This document shows, one piece after another, positions 8,787 through 17,246 of a DNA stretch of 64,000 bases. Both the position numbers and the translations under genes were made by a program. Origin of the DNA: an uncultured Bacillota bacterium (GTDB lineage: Bacteria > Bacillota_I > Bacilli_A > RFN20 > CAG-631); contig CABUID010000009.1 of NCBI GenBank assembly GCA_902491575.1, forward strand, positions 1 through 64,000, given 5' to 3'. The notes below the pieces were generated by a model, which did no database searches, had not been told where the DNA came from, and saw only the letters and a list, made by a program, of their open reading frames with translations. Numbering within the stretch: the first letter of the stretch is position 1; each line of letters opens with the position of its first letter.

Positions 8787-9653
8787 ATGAAAAACTTTTT
8801 TGGAATTGAAGTCACTCAAGATAAGAATAATTTAACTTTCGACGGAAATAAATTTTTAACGGGGAAAATTGATGAGAGTTTATCTAAAATGATAGATGAA
8901 ACTACCTTAAAATTTAAAGATTTACAAAAGAAAATGTCTTTACCTATGTTTTTAAATGTTATCTATATTTCATCTGTTTTATTATTTATACTTTTTTTTA
9001 GTATATTTTTTAGATTAGTTTTAGTAGAAAGCTTAACATTTAAAGAAATTTATCATAAAGCACCTTATTTACTTTATCTTATTTTATTTTTTCTTATCGT
9101 TTTTATCATTTTAGTCGTTATAAAAAGAAAAAGATTTAAATCCATCGCTAAAAAGGATGAATTTACAAAATTAACTAAAACTTTTCAAGAGGTTATTGAT
9201 CTGGCAAAAGTACAATTAGGAATACCTCAAGATACTTTTGAAATTGATGTGCTTTCTTTTAAGTATATCATCGATAAAAAAGGAAAAAGAAGAGTAAGAA
9301 ACGGCGCAATGAATTTATTCGATTTTAATAATTTAGCTGTCAATGTTTTTGTTAAAAATGATTGTTTATGTTTTTATGATTTGAAATCTTGCTATGAAGT
9401 ACCACTTACTTTTTTTAAAGAAATTAAAAAAGTTAAGAAACTATGTGTTTTACCCTCATGGAATAAAGATGAACCAGTCAACTCTAAAAAATATAAAAAT
9501 TATAAAACTTATCAAAATAGCAATGGTTTGATTATGTGCCGTTATTATTATAGCCTCACCATTCAAGATAACCAGGAAGAATTCGAATTATTTATTCCTC
9601 CTTATGATATTGAAATCATTTCTCAATGGATTCATTTACCTTTTGAATCTTAA
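8787..9653 (+). CDS. Uncharacterised two-helix membrane protein
   Basis: 288 residues. An N-terminal soluble segment of about 50 residues precedes a helical hairpin of two transmembrane segments (about 53-75 and 90-112). A cytoplasmic C-terminal domain of about 170 residues follows, with alternating beta-type stretches that end in FELFIPPYDIE. The overall layout resembles membrane partners of SPFH proteins such as YdjH of B. subtilis, but no diagnostic motif was found and this is only a suggestion. Last gene before a separate promoter for the SPFH gene. Confidence 0.65.
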   Translation: MKNFFGIEVTQDKNNLTFDGNKFLTGKIDESLSKMIDETTLKFKDLQKKMSLPMFLNVIYISSVLLFILFFSIFFRLVLVESLTFKEIYHKAPYLLYLILFFLIVFIILVVIKRKRFKSIAKKDEFTKLTKTFQEVIDLAKVQLGIPQDTFEIDVLSFKYIIDKKGKRRVRNGAMNLFDFNNLAVNVFVKNDCLCFYDLKSCYEVPLTFFKEIKKVKKLCVLPSWNKDEPVNSKKYKNYKTYQNSNGLIMCRYYYSLTIQDNQEEFELFIPPYDIEIISQWIHLPFES

Positions 9654-9686
9654 GTGATTAAATTCTAAGTGCTATTTTAATACCCA

Positions 9687-9715
9687 TTGATAATTTTATA
9701 CTTTTAAAGTATAAT
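9687..9715 (+). promoter_or_regulatory. SigA-type promoter of the SPFH gene
   Basis: TTGATA (9687-9692) and TATAAT (9710-9715) are spaced by exactly 17 bases, 31 bases upstream of the ATG at 9747. This is a near-consensus vegetative promoter. Confidence 0.75.
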
Positions 9716-9746
9716 TAAGAATATAAATAAAGAAAGAGGTGTTTAT

Positions 9747-10859
9747 ATGGGCTTTTTGAAAAAACAATTATTAAATGTTATTGAATGGACAAATGATAAT
9801 CAGGATGATTTAATGGTTTATCGTTTTCCAGTTGATGGAAAAGAAATAAAAAATGGAGCTCAATTAACCGTTAGAGAATCTCAAGTAGCCATTTTTGTGA
9901 ATGAAGGAGAAATTGCAGACGTATTTAATCCTGGAAGATATAAATTAACTACAGCGAATTTACCTGTTTTAACAAAATTACAATCTTGGAAATATGATTT
10001 TAATTCACCTTTTAAAGCAGAAGTTTATTTTGTAAATACAAAGCAATTCCAAGGCAAAAAATGGGGTACTTCCAATCCTTTTGCTTTACGAGATGCTGAA
10101 TTTGGTGTAGTACGTATACGTGCTTTTGGTACTTATTCTATTCAAGTGAGTGATGCTGCAACTTTTTTAAAGCAAGTTTTTGGAACCGCTGAGAAATATA
10201 GTGTCAATTCAATTGTTGATTATGCAAAGTCCATTGTCGTTTCATCTTTCACTGATTTTCTTGCTGAACAAAAAATGCCTGTTTTAGATATTCCTACTAA
10301 ATATATTGAAATTGGCAATGGAACGACGATAAAGGTTTGTGAAAAATTAGCTTCAATGGGTTTAAAAGTACAAGATGTCATTGTTGAAAATATTTCCTTA
10401 CCTAATGAAGTTGAAAAAGCGATTGACCAAAAATCTTCTATTAATGTTTTAGGAAATATGAATACATACACTCAATTTAAAGCTGCCAATGCGATTGAGA
10501 CTGCTGCTGGAAACCCAGGGGGAATGGCAGGTGCTGGAGTAGGACTTGGTGCTGGACTTGGATTTGGACAAATGATGGCAAATTCAATGGCTCAAAATGC
10601 TCAAACACAAGAAGCAAAAGTCGTTTGCCCTCATTGTAATGCTACTGTCAATTCAGGAAAATTCTGTCCTGAATGTGGTAAGCCTTTAGTTGAAAAGAAA
10701 ACTTCTTGTATTAAATGTGGTGCTACAATAAAAGCAAATTCTAAGTTTTGTCCTGAATGTGGAGCAAATCAAGAAGTACGCTTTGTAAAATGTCCTCATT
10801 GCAACAAGGAACTTCCTATTGGAACAAAGTTTTGCCCTGAATGTGGTGAAAAACTTTAA
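9747..10859 (+). CDS. SPFH-domain protein with three C-terminal zinc ribbons (YdjI-like)
   Basis: 370 residues. Residues 1-235 form an SPFH/Band-7-like domain of the YdjI type sometimes labelled virion core protein: a start like FLKKQLLNVIEW, then ESQVAIFVNEGEIADVFNPGRY, then a long helical stretch. A Gly/Ala/Met-rich linker (about 250-280) leads to three zinc ribbons with CPHC/CPECG, CIKCG/CPECG and CPHC/CPECG pairs. In B. subtilis the relative is encoded beside membrane proteins YdjG/YdjH and PspA-like YdjF and is tied to membrane stress. No PspA homologue is visible here. The ribosome site is AAAGAGGTG. A terminator follows the gene. Confidence 0.9.
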   Translation: MGFLKKQLLNVIEWTNDNQDDLMVYRFPVDGKEIKNGAQLTVRESQVAIFVNEGEIADVFNPGRYKLTTANLPVLTKLQSWKYDFNSPFKAEVYFVNTKQFQGKKWGTSNPFALRDAEFGVVRIRAFGTYSIQVSDAATFLKQVFGTAEKYSVNSIVDYAKSIVVSSFTDFLAEQKMPVLDIPTKYIEIGNGTTIKVCEKLASMGLKVQDVIVENISLPNEVEKAIDQKSSINVLGNMNTYTQFKAANAIETAAGNPGGMAGAGVGLGAGLGFGQMMANSMAQNAQTQEAKVVCPHCNATVNSGKFCPECGKPLVEKKTSCIKCGATIKANSKFCPECGANQEVRFVKCPHCNKELPIGTKFCPECGEKL

Positions 10860-10875
10860 CAATTTAAAAAAAATT

Positions 10876-10907
10876 AACTGCAACTTAGAAAGTTGCAGTT
10901 TGTTTCT
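10876..10907 (+). terminator. Hairpin between the SPFH gene and the zinc-ribbon gene
   Basis: AACTGCAACTT and AAGTTGCAGTT form a perfect 11-bp stem with loop AGA, followed by TGTTTCT. The T run is short and a gene with its own ribosome site begins 19 bases later, so it may act as a partial terminator that lowers expression of the next gene. Confidence 0.65.
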
Positions 10908-10925
10908 ATAAAAAGGAGAATATTT

Positions 10926-12095
10926 ATGGAAGAAAATAATACGAAAACGATACAAGAAGAATATATAAATAGTAAATGTCCAAATTGTGGTTCTGAATTA
11001 AAATTTCTTCCAGGAACTAAAAAAATAAAATGTATAAGTTGTGATTCTGAATTTGATATTCAGTCTTTAGGAACTGGTAAATTGGATGATGAAGAAGTAA
11101 ACTACTTGGATACATTAAAAAAAATTCAAAATGCTGCCATTACCCATCAAAAGCAAAGGACGATTCATTGTCAAGATTGTGGTGGACTTATCTTATTAAA
11201 CGAACGAACAGTTTCCGTACAATGCCCATTTTGTGGTTCAAATCGAGTTGTTGTCGAAGATAAGGAAAACGAAATTATCAAAATTAATGGAATTGTTCCT
11301 TTTCTATTAAATGAAAATGATGTAAAGAAACAATTTCATCTTTGGATAAAGAAAAAATTTTTTGCCCCTAAAAAATTTAAGAAAGGGCAATTACACCCAT
11401 CCTATTCTGCTTTTTACATCCCGTTTTATACTTTTGATGCAAAAACAGATTCAAACTATACGGGGTATCGTGGTGATTATTATTATACTACGAGAACTGT
11501 CCATACTAAAAATGGTACAAAAGTAGTCAGTGAAAGACATACAAGATGGACTTATCGAACTGGTCGGATACAAATTCACTTTGATGATATCTTGATTAAT
11601 GGTACTAACAACTATTTAAATCAATACGTTAGTAAAATTGCTTCTTACGATTTTGCAAAAATGGAAAAATTTCAAGAGAAATTTTTATTAGGTTACTATA
11701 CGGAAAAACCATCTATCTCTTTAGAACAAGGCTTTGAAAGCGCTAAAACTACTATGATGGAAAATATTAAAATAGCTTGTATAAAAGACATTGGCGGAGA
11801 TACTTATTCAAACTTAAATTTTAAGACCAATTTCTCTGATGTCACTTTCAAACAAATAATGGCGCCTATTTACAATGGTCATTATACTTATAAAAATAAA
11901 AAATACAATTTCCTTTGCAATGGTCAAAATGGTAAATTTGTAGGAAATTATCCAATTTCTACAGCAAAAATTATTGTTATTGTATTTCTTTCTTTATTGG
12001 TTGTTGCGCTCGTTTTTTTATTATTTTATTTTTTATTTCAAGATAGTAATGATGATTATTTTGCAATTTTTAATTTTTTATTGATGATGAGGTAG
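10926..12095 (+). CDS. TFIIB-type zinc-ribbon membrane protein (YdjG-like)
   Basis: 389 residues from the ATG at 10926 (AAGGAG nine bases upstream). It has two N-terminal zinc ribbons: CPNCG...CISC (about residues 18-40) and CQDCG...CPFCG (about 81-106). A beta-rich region with many Tyr and Thr follows (about 135-340), and one transmembrane helix lies near the C-terminus (about 345-370). This matches the TFIIB-type zinc-ribbon proteins found next to SPFH proteins, such as YdjG of B. subtilis, which with its partner recruits the SPFH protein to membranes. The ribbons are likely protein-interaction modules, not DNA-binding ones. Confidence 0.8.
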   Translation: MEENNTKTIQEEYINSKCPNCGSELKFLPGTKKIKCISCDSEFDIQSLGTGKLDDEEVNYLDTLKKIQNAAITHQKQRTIHCQDCGGLILLNERTVSVQCPFCGSNRVVVEDKENEIIKINGIVPFLLNENDVKKQFHLWIKKKFFAPKKFKKGQLHPSYSAFYIPFYTFDAKTDSNYTGYRGDYYYTTRTVHTKNGTKVVSERHTRWTYRTGRIQIHFDDILINGTNNYLNQYVSKIASYDFAKMEKFQEKFLLGYYTEKPSISLEQGFESAKTTMMENIKIACIKDIGGDTYSNLNFKTNFSDVTFKQIMAPIYNGHYTYKNKKYNFLCNGQNGKFVGNYPISTAKIIVIVFLSLLVVALVFLLFYFLFQDSNDDYFAIFNFLLMMR

Positions 12096-12102
12096 GTATA
12101 TT

Positions 12103-13467
12103 ATGGGAACTTTTAACGAATTTAATCTAAATGAAAAAACATTAAAAGCAATTGAAGGAATTCATTTTTTTGAGCCTACAACAACACAAAAATTAGTATT
12201 GCCTCATGCTTTAAAGAATGAAAATTTAGCATGTAAAGGAAAAACAGGTTCTGGTAAAACACATTGTTTTATCATTCCAATTGCAAATAAACTAAATGAG
12301 TCCATGAAAAAACTACAAGCGATTATTTTAGTTCCAACTCGCGAACTTGCTATCCAAACTACGCAAAGATGCAAAGAGTTTTTTGTTCATTTTGATATTA
12401 AAATTTCTTGTCTTACCGGTGGAGTGGATACTTTAAGAGAAAAAAATAAAATCATTTCTACTCCTCAAATTTTAATCGGAACACCGGAAAAAATTAATGA
12501 AATTGCAGTAAAAGAAGGACTATTAAATTTACAAGATGTAAAAACACTTGTTATTGATGAAGCGGATATGACTCTTGAAATGGGATTTCTCAATGAAGTG
12601 GATCGTGTCGCATTTTTATGTAAAAATGCTCAAATAATGGTTTTTTCAGCCACAATTCCTGCTGGCATTCGACAATTTATCCATAAATATTTTTCATCAC
12701 CGTTAATCCTTCAAGATAATCAAACAGATTATAATCACCAAATTGAACATATTTTATATCCTCTAAGGGGGAAAGAAAAAGAGGAAACTTTATTAGAAAT
12801 TGTTTCAAATCTTAATCCTTACATATGTTTAATTTTTTGTAATAAAAAAGAAGAAGTGGAGTCTATCTATCATTTTTTGATAAATCATTCTATCGACTGT
12901 GGCATTATTCATGGTGATTTAGCAGCGCGCGAAAGAAAAGGGAATATCAAAAGAGCTCTTAATGGACAATATCGTTTTATTGTTTGTTCAGATATTGCTG
13001 CAAGAGGGATTGATATTGATGGTGTCAGCCATGTGATTTCGCTTGGCTTTCCTAAAAATAATTTAGAATTCTATATTCACCGTGCTGGACGTTCCGGAAG
13101 ATTAAATATGCATGGTCAATGCATTACAATCTTTGATAAAGATGATAAAGAAAGTATTAAAAAATTAGAAGAACAAGGGATTGTATTTTCAGTTAAAGAA
13201 ATTAAAAATGGCGAATGGAAAGAATTAAAAGATTTTGATGCAAGAAACAAACGTAAAAGTCAAAAAAAGACGGATGATAATTTACAAAAAGAAATTAACA
13301 AAGTCGTTAGAATAAAAAAAAGTAAAACAATAAAGCCTAATTATAAAAAGAAAGTAAAACAAGCCGTCGAAAAAGTTAAAAGAAAACACCGTCGTGAGGT
13401 CATTCAAAAGGATATAAAAAAAAGAATAAAAGAAAGAGCTATTAAACGTAGTAAAGGGGAAGAGTAA
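12103..13467 (+). CDS. DEAD-box RNA helicase (CshB-like)
   Basis: 454 residues with the full set of DEAD-box motifs: Q motif (FNEFNLNEKTL...PTTTQ), I GKTGSGKT, Ia PTRELA, GG, TPEK, II DEAD, III SAT, IV IFCN, V ARGIDI and VI HRAGRSGR. A basic tail of about 80 residues (Lys/Arg-rich) probably binds RNA. It directly precedes nfo (1 base between them), as cshB (yqfR) precedes nfo in B. subtilis, so a CshB-like role in ribosome assembly or mRNA turnover is likely. Confidence 0.93.
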   Translation: MGTFNEFNLNEKTLKAIEGIHFFEPTTTQKLVLPHALKNENLACKGKTGSGKTHCFIIPIANKLNESMKKLQAIILVPTRELAIQTTQRCKEFFVHFDIKISCLTGGVDTLREKNKIISTPQILIGTPEKINEIAVKEGLLNLQDVKTLVIDEADMTLEMGFLNEVDRVAFLCKNAQIMVFSATIPAGIRQFIHKYFSSPLILQDNQTDYNHQIEHILYPLRGKEKEETLLEIVSNLNPYICLIFCNKKEEVESIYHFLINHSIDCGIIHGDLAARERKGNIKRALNGQYRFIVCSDIAARGIDIDGVSHVISLGFPKNNLEFYIHRAGRSGRLNMHGQCITIFDKDDKESIKKLEEQGIVFSVKEIKNGEWKELKDFDARNKRKSQKKTDDNLQKEINKVVRIKKSKTIKPNYKKKVKQAVEKVKRKHRREVIQKDIKKRIKERAIKRSKGEE

Positions 13468-13468
13468 A

Positions 13469-14377
13469 ATGTTAAAAATTGGGTGTCATGTTGGGATGGG
13501 TAGTCCTCAATATTTTTTAGGTTCTGTACAAGAAGCTTTATCTTATGGTGCTAATACATTTATGTTTTATACCGGTGCTCCACAAAACAGTATTCGAACA
13601 CCTCTTGAAAAACTTCAGATTGAAGAAGCAAAATCATTAATGAAAGAATGTAAAATGGATGTTAATAATGTTATCGTACATGCTCCTTATTTAATTAATT
13701 TAGGAAATCTCAATTTAGAAAAATCAAAAGTTTCTTTTAACCTTTTAGTGAATGAAATGAATCGCACTTTTCATATGGGATGTAAATATTTAGTTTTGCA
13801 TCCAGGAGCATCCATGGAATTTGACCGCTACCAGTCCATGGATCAAATCGCAGATTTATTAAATAAAGCTATACAAATACAACCAAATGTTATTATTTTA
13901 TTAGAAACAATGGCTGGTAAAGGTTCGGAAATTGGCAAAACTTTTCAAGAAATTGCCTATATTATTGATAAAATTGAAAAAAAAGAAAATATTGGTGTTT
14001 GCTTAGATACATGCCACATTCATGATGGAGGTTACGATTTAACTAAACTGGATGAATTATTATCCGATTTCAATCAAGTTATAGGACTGAATTATTTAAA
14101 AGTCTGCCATATTAATGACTCCAAGAATGAAAGAAATTCTCATAAAGATCGTCATGAAAACTTTGGTTTTGGAAAAATTGGATTTGAAACTTTAATTCAG
14201 TTTATATACCATCCATTTTTAAAAGATAAAATTTTTATATTGGAAACACCTTATGTAAAAAAGGATGAAAAAAGTAAGGATTCTTTTCCACCATATAAAT
14301 TTGAAATAACTTCTATTTTAAATAAGACTTTTGATGTAAAAATGAAAGAAGAGATTATCTCTTATTATCAAAAATAA
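13469..14377 (+). CDS. nfo: Endonuclease IV (AP endonuclease)
   Basis: 302 residues, normal length. A zinc-dependent TIM-barrel enzyme that incises at abasic sites in base excision repair. Recognisable metal-site blocks are VIVHAPYLINLG, YLVLHPGAS, ILLETMAGKGSEIG, GVCLDTCHIHDGGYD, VCHINDSKNE with HKDRHENFGFGKIG, and FILETP. It is tightly packed between the helicase and a DNA glycosylase, giving a small base-excision repair unit. Confidence 0.96.
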   Translation: MLKIGCHVGMGSPQYFLGSVQEALSYGANTFMFYTGAPQNSIRTPLEKLQIEEAKSLMKECKMDVNNVIVHAPYLINLGNLNLEKSKVSFNLLVNEMNRTFHMGCKYLVLHPGASMEFDRYQSMDQIADLLNKAIQIQPNVIILLETMAGKGSEIGKTFQEIAYIIDKIEKKENIGVCLDTCHIHDGGYDLTKLDELLSDFNQVIGLNYLKVCHINDSKNERNSHKDRHENFGFGKIGFETLIQFIYHPFLKDKIFILETPYVKKDEKSKDSFPPYKFEITSILNKTFDVKMKEEIISYYQK

Positions 14378-14378
14378 T

Positions 14379-14864
14379 ATGGTACATGTTCAACATGAAT
14401 TTGAATCTGTTCTTTTTAAGGATTCAAAAATTCTAATACTTGGCTCTATTCCTAGTGTACAATCTAGAAAAAAGAAATTTTACTATATGCATCCTAACAA
14501 TCGCTTTTATAAGGTATTAGAAGTTATTTTTCAGGAAAATTTTACAGATGAGAATATCGAAAACAAAAAGCAATTATTAAAAAAACATCACATTGCTTTA
14601 TATGATGTTATTGATGAATGCGATATACAAGGTTCAAGTGACCAAAGCATTAAAAATGTTCAGCCTACAAATATTCCTTTTATTCTTGCTCATTATCCTA
14701 TTGAAAAAATCTTTTTAAATGGAAAAAAAGCTTTTGAGCTTTTTCTTTACTATTTTCCAAGTTTAGCATATATGGCCACTTTATTACCATCAACAAGTTC
14801 TGCTAATGCTTCCTATACTTTAGAAAAATTAGTAGAAAAATGGCAAATTATAAAGCAAAAATAA
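14379..14864 (+). CDS. Uracil-DNA glycosylase superfamily, probable hypoxanthine-DNA glycosylase
   Basis: 161 residues. ILILGSIPSVQSRK is the superfamily motif-1 position, followed by YYMHPNNRFYKVLE and ALYDVIDECDIQGSSD, with a C-terminal LLPSTSSANA motif-2 region. This combination is typical of DNA-deoxyinosine glycosylases of Bacillota, which remove deaminated adenine. It starts one base after the nfo stop, so the glycosylase and the AP endonuclease that completes its reaction are co-expressed. Confidence 0.85.
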   Translation: MVHVQHEFESVLFKDSKILILGSIPSVQSRKKKFYYMHPNNRFYKVLEVIFQENFTDENIENKKQLLKKHHIALYDVIDECDIQGSSDQSIKNVQPTNIPFILAHYPIEKIFLNGKKAFELFLYYFPSLAYMATLLPSTSSANASYTLEKLVEKWQIIKQK

Positions 14865-14865
14865 A

Positions 14866-14900
14866 TAAAAAAATGCCTACATTTGATTCAAATGAAGGCA
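14866..14900 (-). terminator. Terminator for the ispG-side minus-strand transcript
   Basis: TGCCT-A-CATTT and AAATG-A-AGGCA pair around GATTC. On the minus strand the hairpin is followed by a T tract (14866-14873). There is no T tract on the plus side. Confidence 0.7.
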
Positions 14901-14912
14901 AATAAGATGGCT

Positions 14913-15158
14913 TTATAATTTATTCATAATGATTGTAATCAATTGATACATTTTATATGCAAAAGGATCACTGAAATAATAGTAAATATACTCCTTTTTG
15001 TCGTAACAATTTAATAGCTCATCAAAATGAGTTCTAATAAAATACAAACCATTACTAGCTTCTATATAAGATAAATTGATGTTGTGATTTCTTGCAAAAG
15101 CAATCACAGCATTTTCATTTACTTTAGATAAATAAGCCTTTAAATACATTCGATCCAT
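14913..15158 (-). CDS. Small protein, possible DUF2624/YqfT-like
   Basis: 81 residues. The first half is helical (YLSKVNENAVIAFARNHNINLS), followed by an aromatic-rich C-terminus. It lies between ispG and the nfo cluster. In B. subtilis the small gene yqfT (DUF2624) lies next to nfo in the same neighbourhood, and the helix-then-NI-LS pattern is compatible with that family. It is followed by a terminator and preceded closely by ispG. The family assignment rests mostly on position. Confidence 0.55.
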   Translation of the reverse strand: MDRMYLKAYLSKVNENAVIAFARNHNINLSYIEASNGLYFIRTHFDELLNCYDKKEYIYYYFSDPFAYKMYQLITIIMNKL

Positions 15159-15198
15159 AATATCACCATATTATTATATGAAAGAAAAAATATTTTAA

Positions 15199-16245
15199 CT
15201 ACATTTTCTGAATTTCATTCATTAATTCTTCGACGATTTTATCTTCTTGTATCGTTTTTATAACTTTCCCCTTTTTAAATAAAACAGCAGATTGACGCCC
15301 ACCAGCAATGCCAATATCAGCATCACGAGCCTCTCCAGGGCCATTGACAACACAACCCATAATAGCCACTTTTATAGGCTTTTTAATTTTATAAAGGAAA
15401 TCTTCGATTTCATTTACATATTTTATTAAATCAATTTGTGTTCTGCCACATGTCGGACAAGATGTCAAAGTAGGCATGCTTATTAAGTTTTTAGCTAATA
15501 ATAATTGCTTAGCTACTTTTATTTCTTTAATTGGATCATCGGATAATGAAATACGAATGGTCGATCCTATTCCTTTATCGATTAATTCAGATAAACCTAA
15601 GGTTGTCTTGATAATACCTGGAATTAAAGGACCTGGCTCTGTAATACCAATATGCAATGGATAGTCAAACAATTTACTAGCCATTTCATAAGCTTCCTTG
15701 CTTATTTGATAAGATGAGGATTTTAAAGATAAAACAATATTTTGAAACTGATACTTTTCTAATATGCTTACATGTCTTTTAGCCGATTCAATCATCGCTT
15801 TGGCACTTATTCCATATTTTTCAAGTAAATCTTTTTCTAAAGAACCAGAATTTATGCCAATTCGAATCGGTATAGAATTTTCTTTACAGGCATTGACTAC
15901 TTTTTTTATATTTTCTTCACTGCCAATATTTCCAGGATTAATTCTTATTTTATCAATACCATTTTCAATGGAAAGTAAAGCAAGATGATAATCAAAATGA
16001 ATATCTGCTACTAAAGGAATATGTATCTTCTTTTTTATTTCTTTAATGGCTCTTGCATCATCTTCATCTAAAATTGAAACACGTACGATTTCACATCCAT
16101 ATTCTTCTAATCTTAAAATTTGGTTGATAACATCTTCATAATTTGATGTTTTTATATTGCACATTGATTGAATAACAATATGCTGATTACCACCAAGTGG
16201 AACATTCCCGACATAAACTGTTCTACAATTTTCTCGTTTGTACAT
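15199..16245 (-). CDS. ispG: IspG, 4-hydroxy-3-methylbut-2-enyl diphosphate synthase
   Basis: 348 residues, the short two-domain bacterial form. It carries out the penultimate step of the MEP isoprenoid pathway, converting MEcPP to HMBPP with a [4Fe-4S] cluster. The three cluster cysteines lie in CPTCGRTQ and MGCVVNGPGEA; the fourth ligand is the Glu of GPGEA. The N-terminal TIM barrel shows NVPLGGNQHIVIQSMCN and PLVADIHFDY. The MEP pathway is therefore expected in this organism. Confidence 0.96.
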   Translation of the reverse strand: MYKRENCRTVYVGNVPLGGNQHIVIQSMCNIKTSNYEDVINQILRLEEYGCEIVRVSILDEDDARAIKEIKKKIHIPLVADIHFDYHLALLSIENGIDKIRINPGNIGSEENIKKVVNACKENSIPIRIGINSGSLEKDLLEKYGISAKAMIESAKRHVSILEKYQFQNIVLSLKSSSYQISKEAYEMASKLFDYPLHIGITEPGPLIPGIIKTTLGLSELIDKGIGSTIRISLSDDPIKEIKVAKQLLLAKNLISMPTLTSCPTCGRTQIDLIKYVNEIEDFLYKIKKPIKVAIMGCVVNGPGEARDADIGIAGGRQSAVLFKKGKVIKTIQEDKIVEELMNEIQKM

Positions 16246-16315
16246 ACGCTCACCACCATTATTATTTTATCAATCATTTATTCGTTTTATATTCTAAATC
16301 CTACTTTATAAAATT

Positions 16316-17083
16316 CTATTTTTTTTCATTTAACTGCCGAAACAGTTCTTGTTTTTTATTTTTGTATTCTTCTTCTTGTATTTCACCATTTTTATAAGAT
16401 TTTTCTATTTGTGCCAATTGTTCAAAAGCATTTTTTAAGTTTTCTTCACTTTGTTGTTTTTCAATGACATATTCGTCATGTAGTTTTTCCTCTATTTTCT
16501 TTTCATTTGCGTAAATACTTTCACCATTTTCATCTTTTGCAAACGGATCATTTCCATAGGTTAAATAATTATTTTGTATTCTAGCTGAAGTTTTATTCGT
16601 TACAACAGCGATTATAGCAAAAATAAGAGCTAATAAAAATACAGGACCAAGCAAAGAAGAAGATAAATAAGAAGAAGGTGAATAGATTTCTAAAAAATTA
16701 TTTATACCTTTAAAAACCAAATTTAAGCCAATAAATACAATATAAAATATATGTAAAGTCTTTCTTTTTTGAAAGTCAGAAAAAGATAATTTACAATCTT
16801 TGATACAAACTAAACTTAAAATAAAGCCCGTCAAAGCTATAAGCATTCCTAAAATATTTGAAATGACAATATATAAATAATAATATAATTTAAAATCTTC
16901 AAGTCCTGAAATTCCATATATTTCTACTAAAAATTGTAAATAGTAAGGTTTTAAAACTGAATCAAAAATAGTTAAGTAGCGGTGATAAGGAATCATTGAA
17001 ATAGCGTTGATGATATAATTTAATAACATTAAAGATGTTCCTATTATTGCAAAAATAATAGATATCTTGAATTTTTTATTCAT
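16316..17083 (-). CDS. Four-helix membrane protein with C-terminal SHOCT-like motif
   Basis: 255 residues. Transmembrane segments lie near 8-28, 65-90, 106-126 and 140-160. A charged cytoplasmic tail ends in FEQLAQIEKSYKNGEIQEEE followed by YKNKKQELF, the short C-terminal SHOCT pattern (L..L..L...G.I.EEEY...K..LL). SHOCT proteins often oligomerise or tether other modules. Transcribed alone. No enzymatic motif. Function unknown. Confidence 0.7.
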   Translation of the reverse strand: MNKKFKISIIFAIIGTSLMLLNYIINAISMIPYHRYLTIFDSVLKPYYLQFLVEIYGISGLEDFKLYYYLYIVISNILGMLIALTGFILSLVCIKDCKLSFSDFQKRKTLHIFYIVFIGLNLVFKGINNFLEIYSPSSYLSSSLLGPVFLLALIFAIIAVVTNKTSARIQNNYLTYGNDPFAKDENGESIYANEKKIEEKLHDEYVIEKQQSEENLKNAFEQLAQIEKSYKNGEIQEEEYKNKKQELFRQLNEKK

Positions 17084-17207
17084 AATAACCTCCTTTACTA
17101 TTTTTAATATTATATCATTTTAACTAATAGGTTACAATCAAACGTATAATTATTTTGTGATAATTCACAATTCATAATTATTCGTTGCATTTTAAATAAA
17201 AAAAGCA

Positions 17208-17236
17208 TTACCTGACTAAAAATGCAGTGATATAAT
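17208..17236 (+). promoter_or_regulatory. Extended -10 promoter giving a very short leader
   Basis: TGATATAAT (TATAAT at 17231-17236, TG at 17228-17229) has a weak -35 TTACCT 17 bases upstream. The ATG at 17247 is only 10 bases past the -10 element, so the transcript would begin within a few bases of the start codon. Confidence 0.5.
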
Positions 17237-17246
17237 AAATAGGGCG

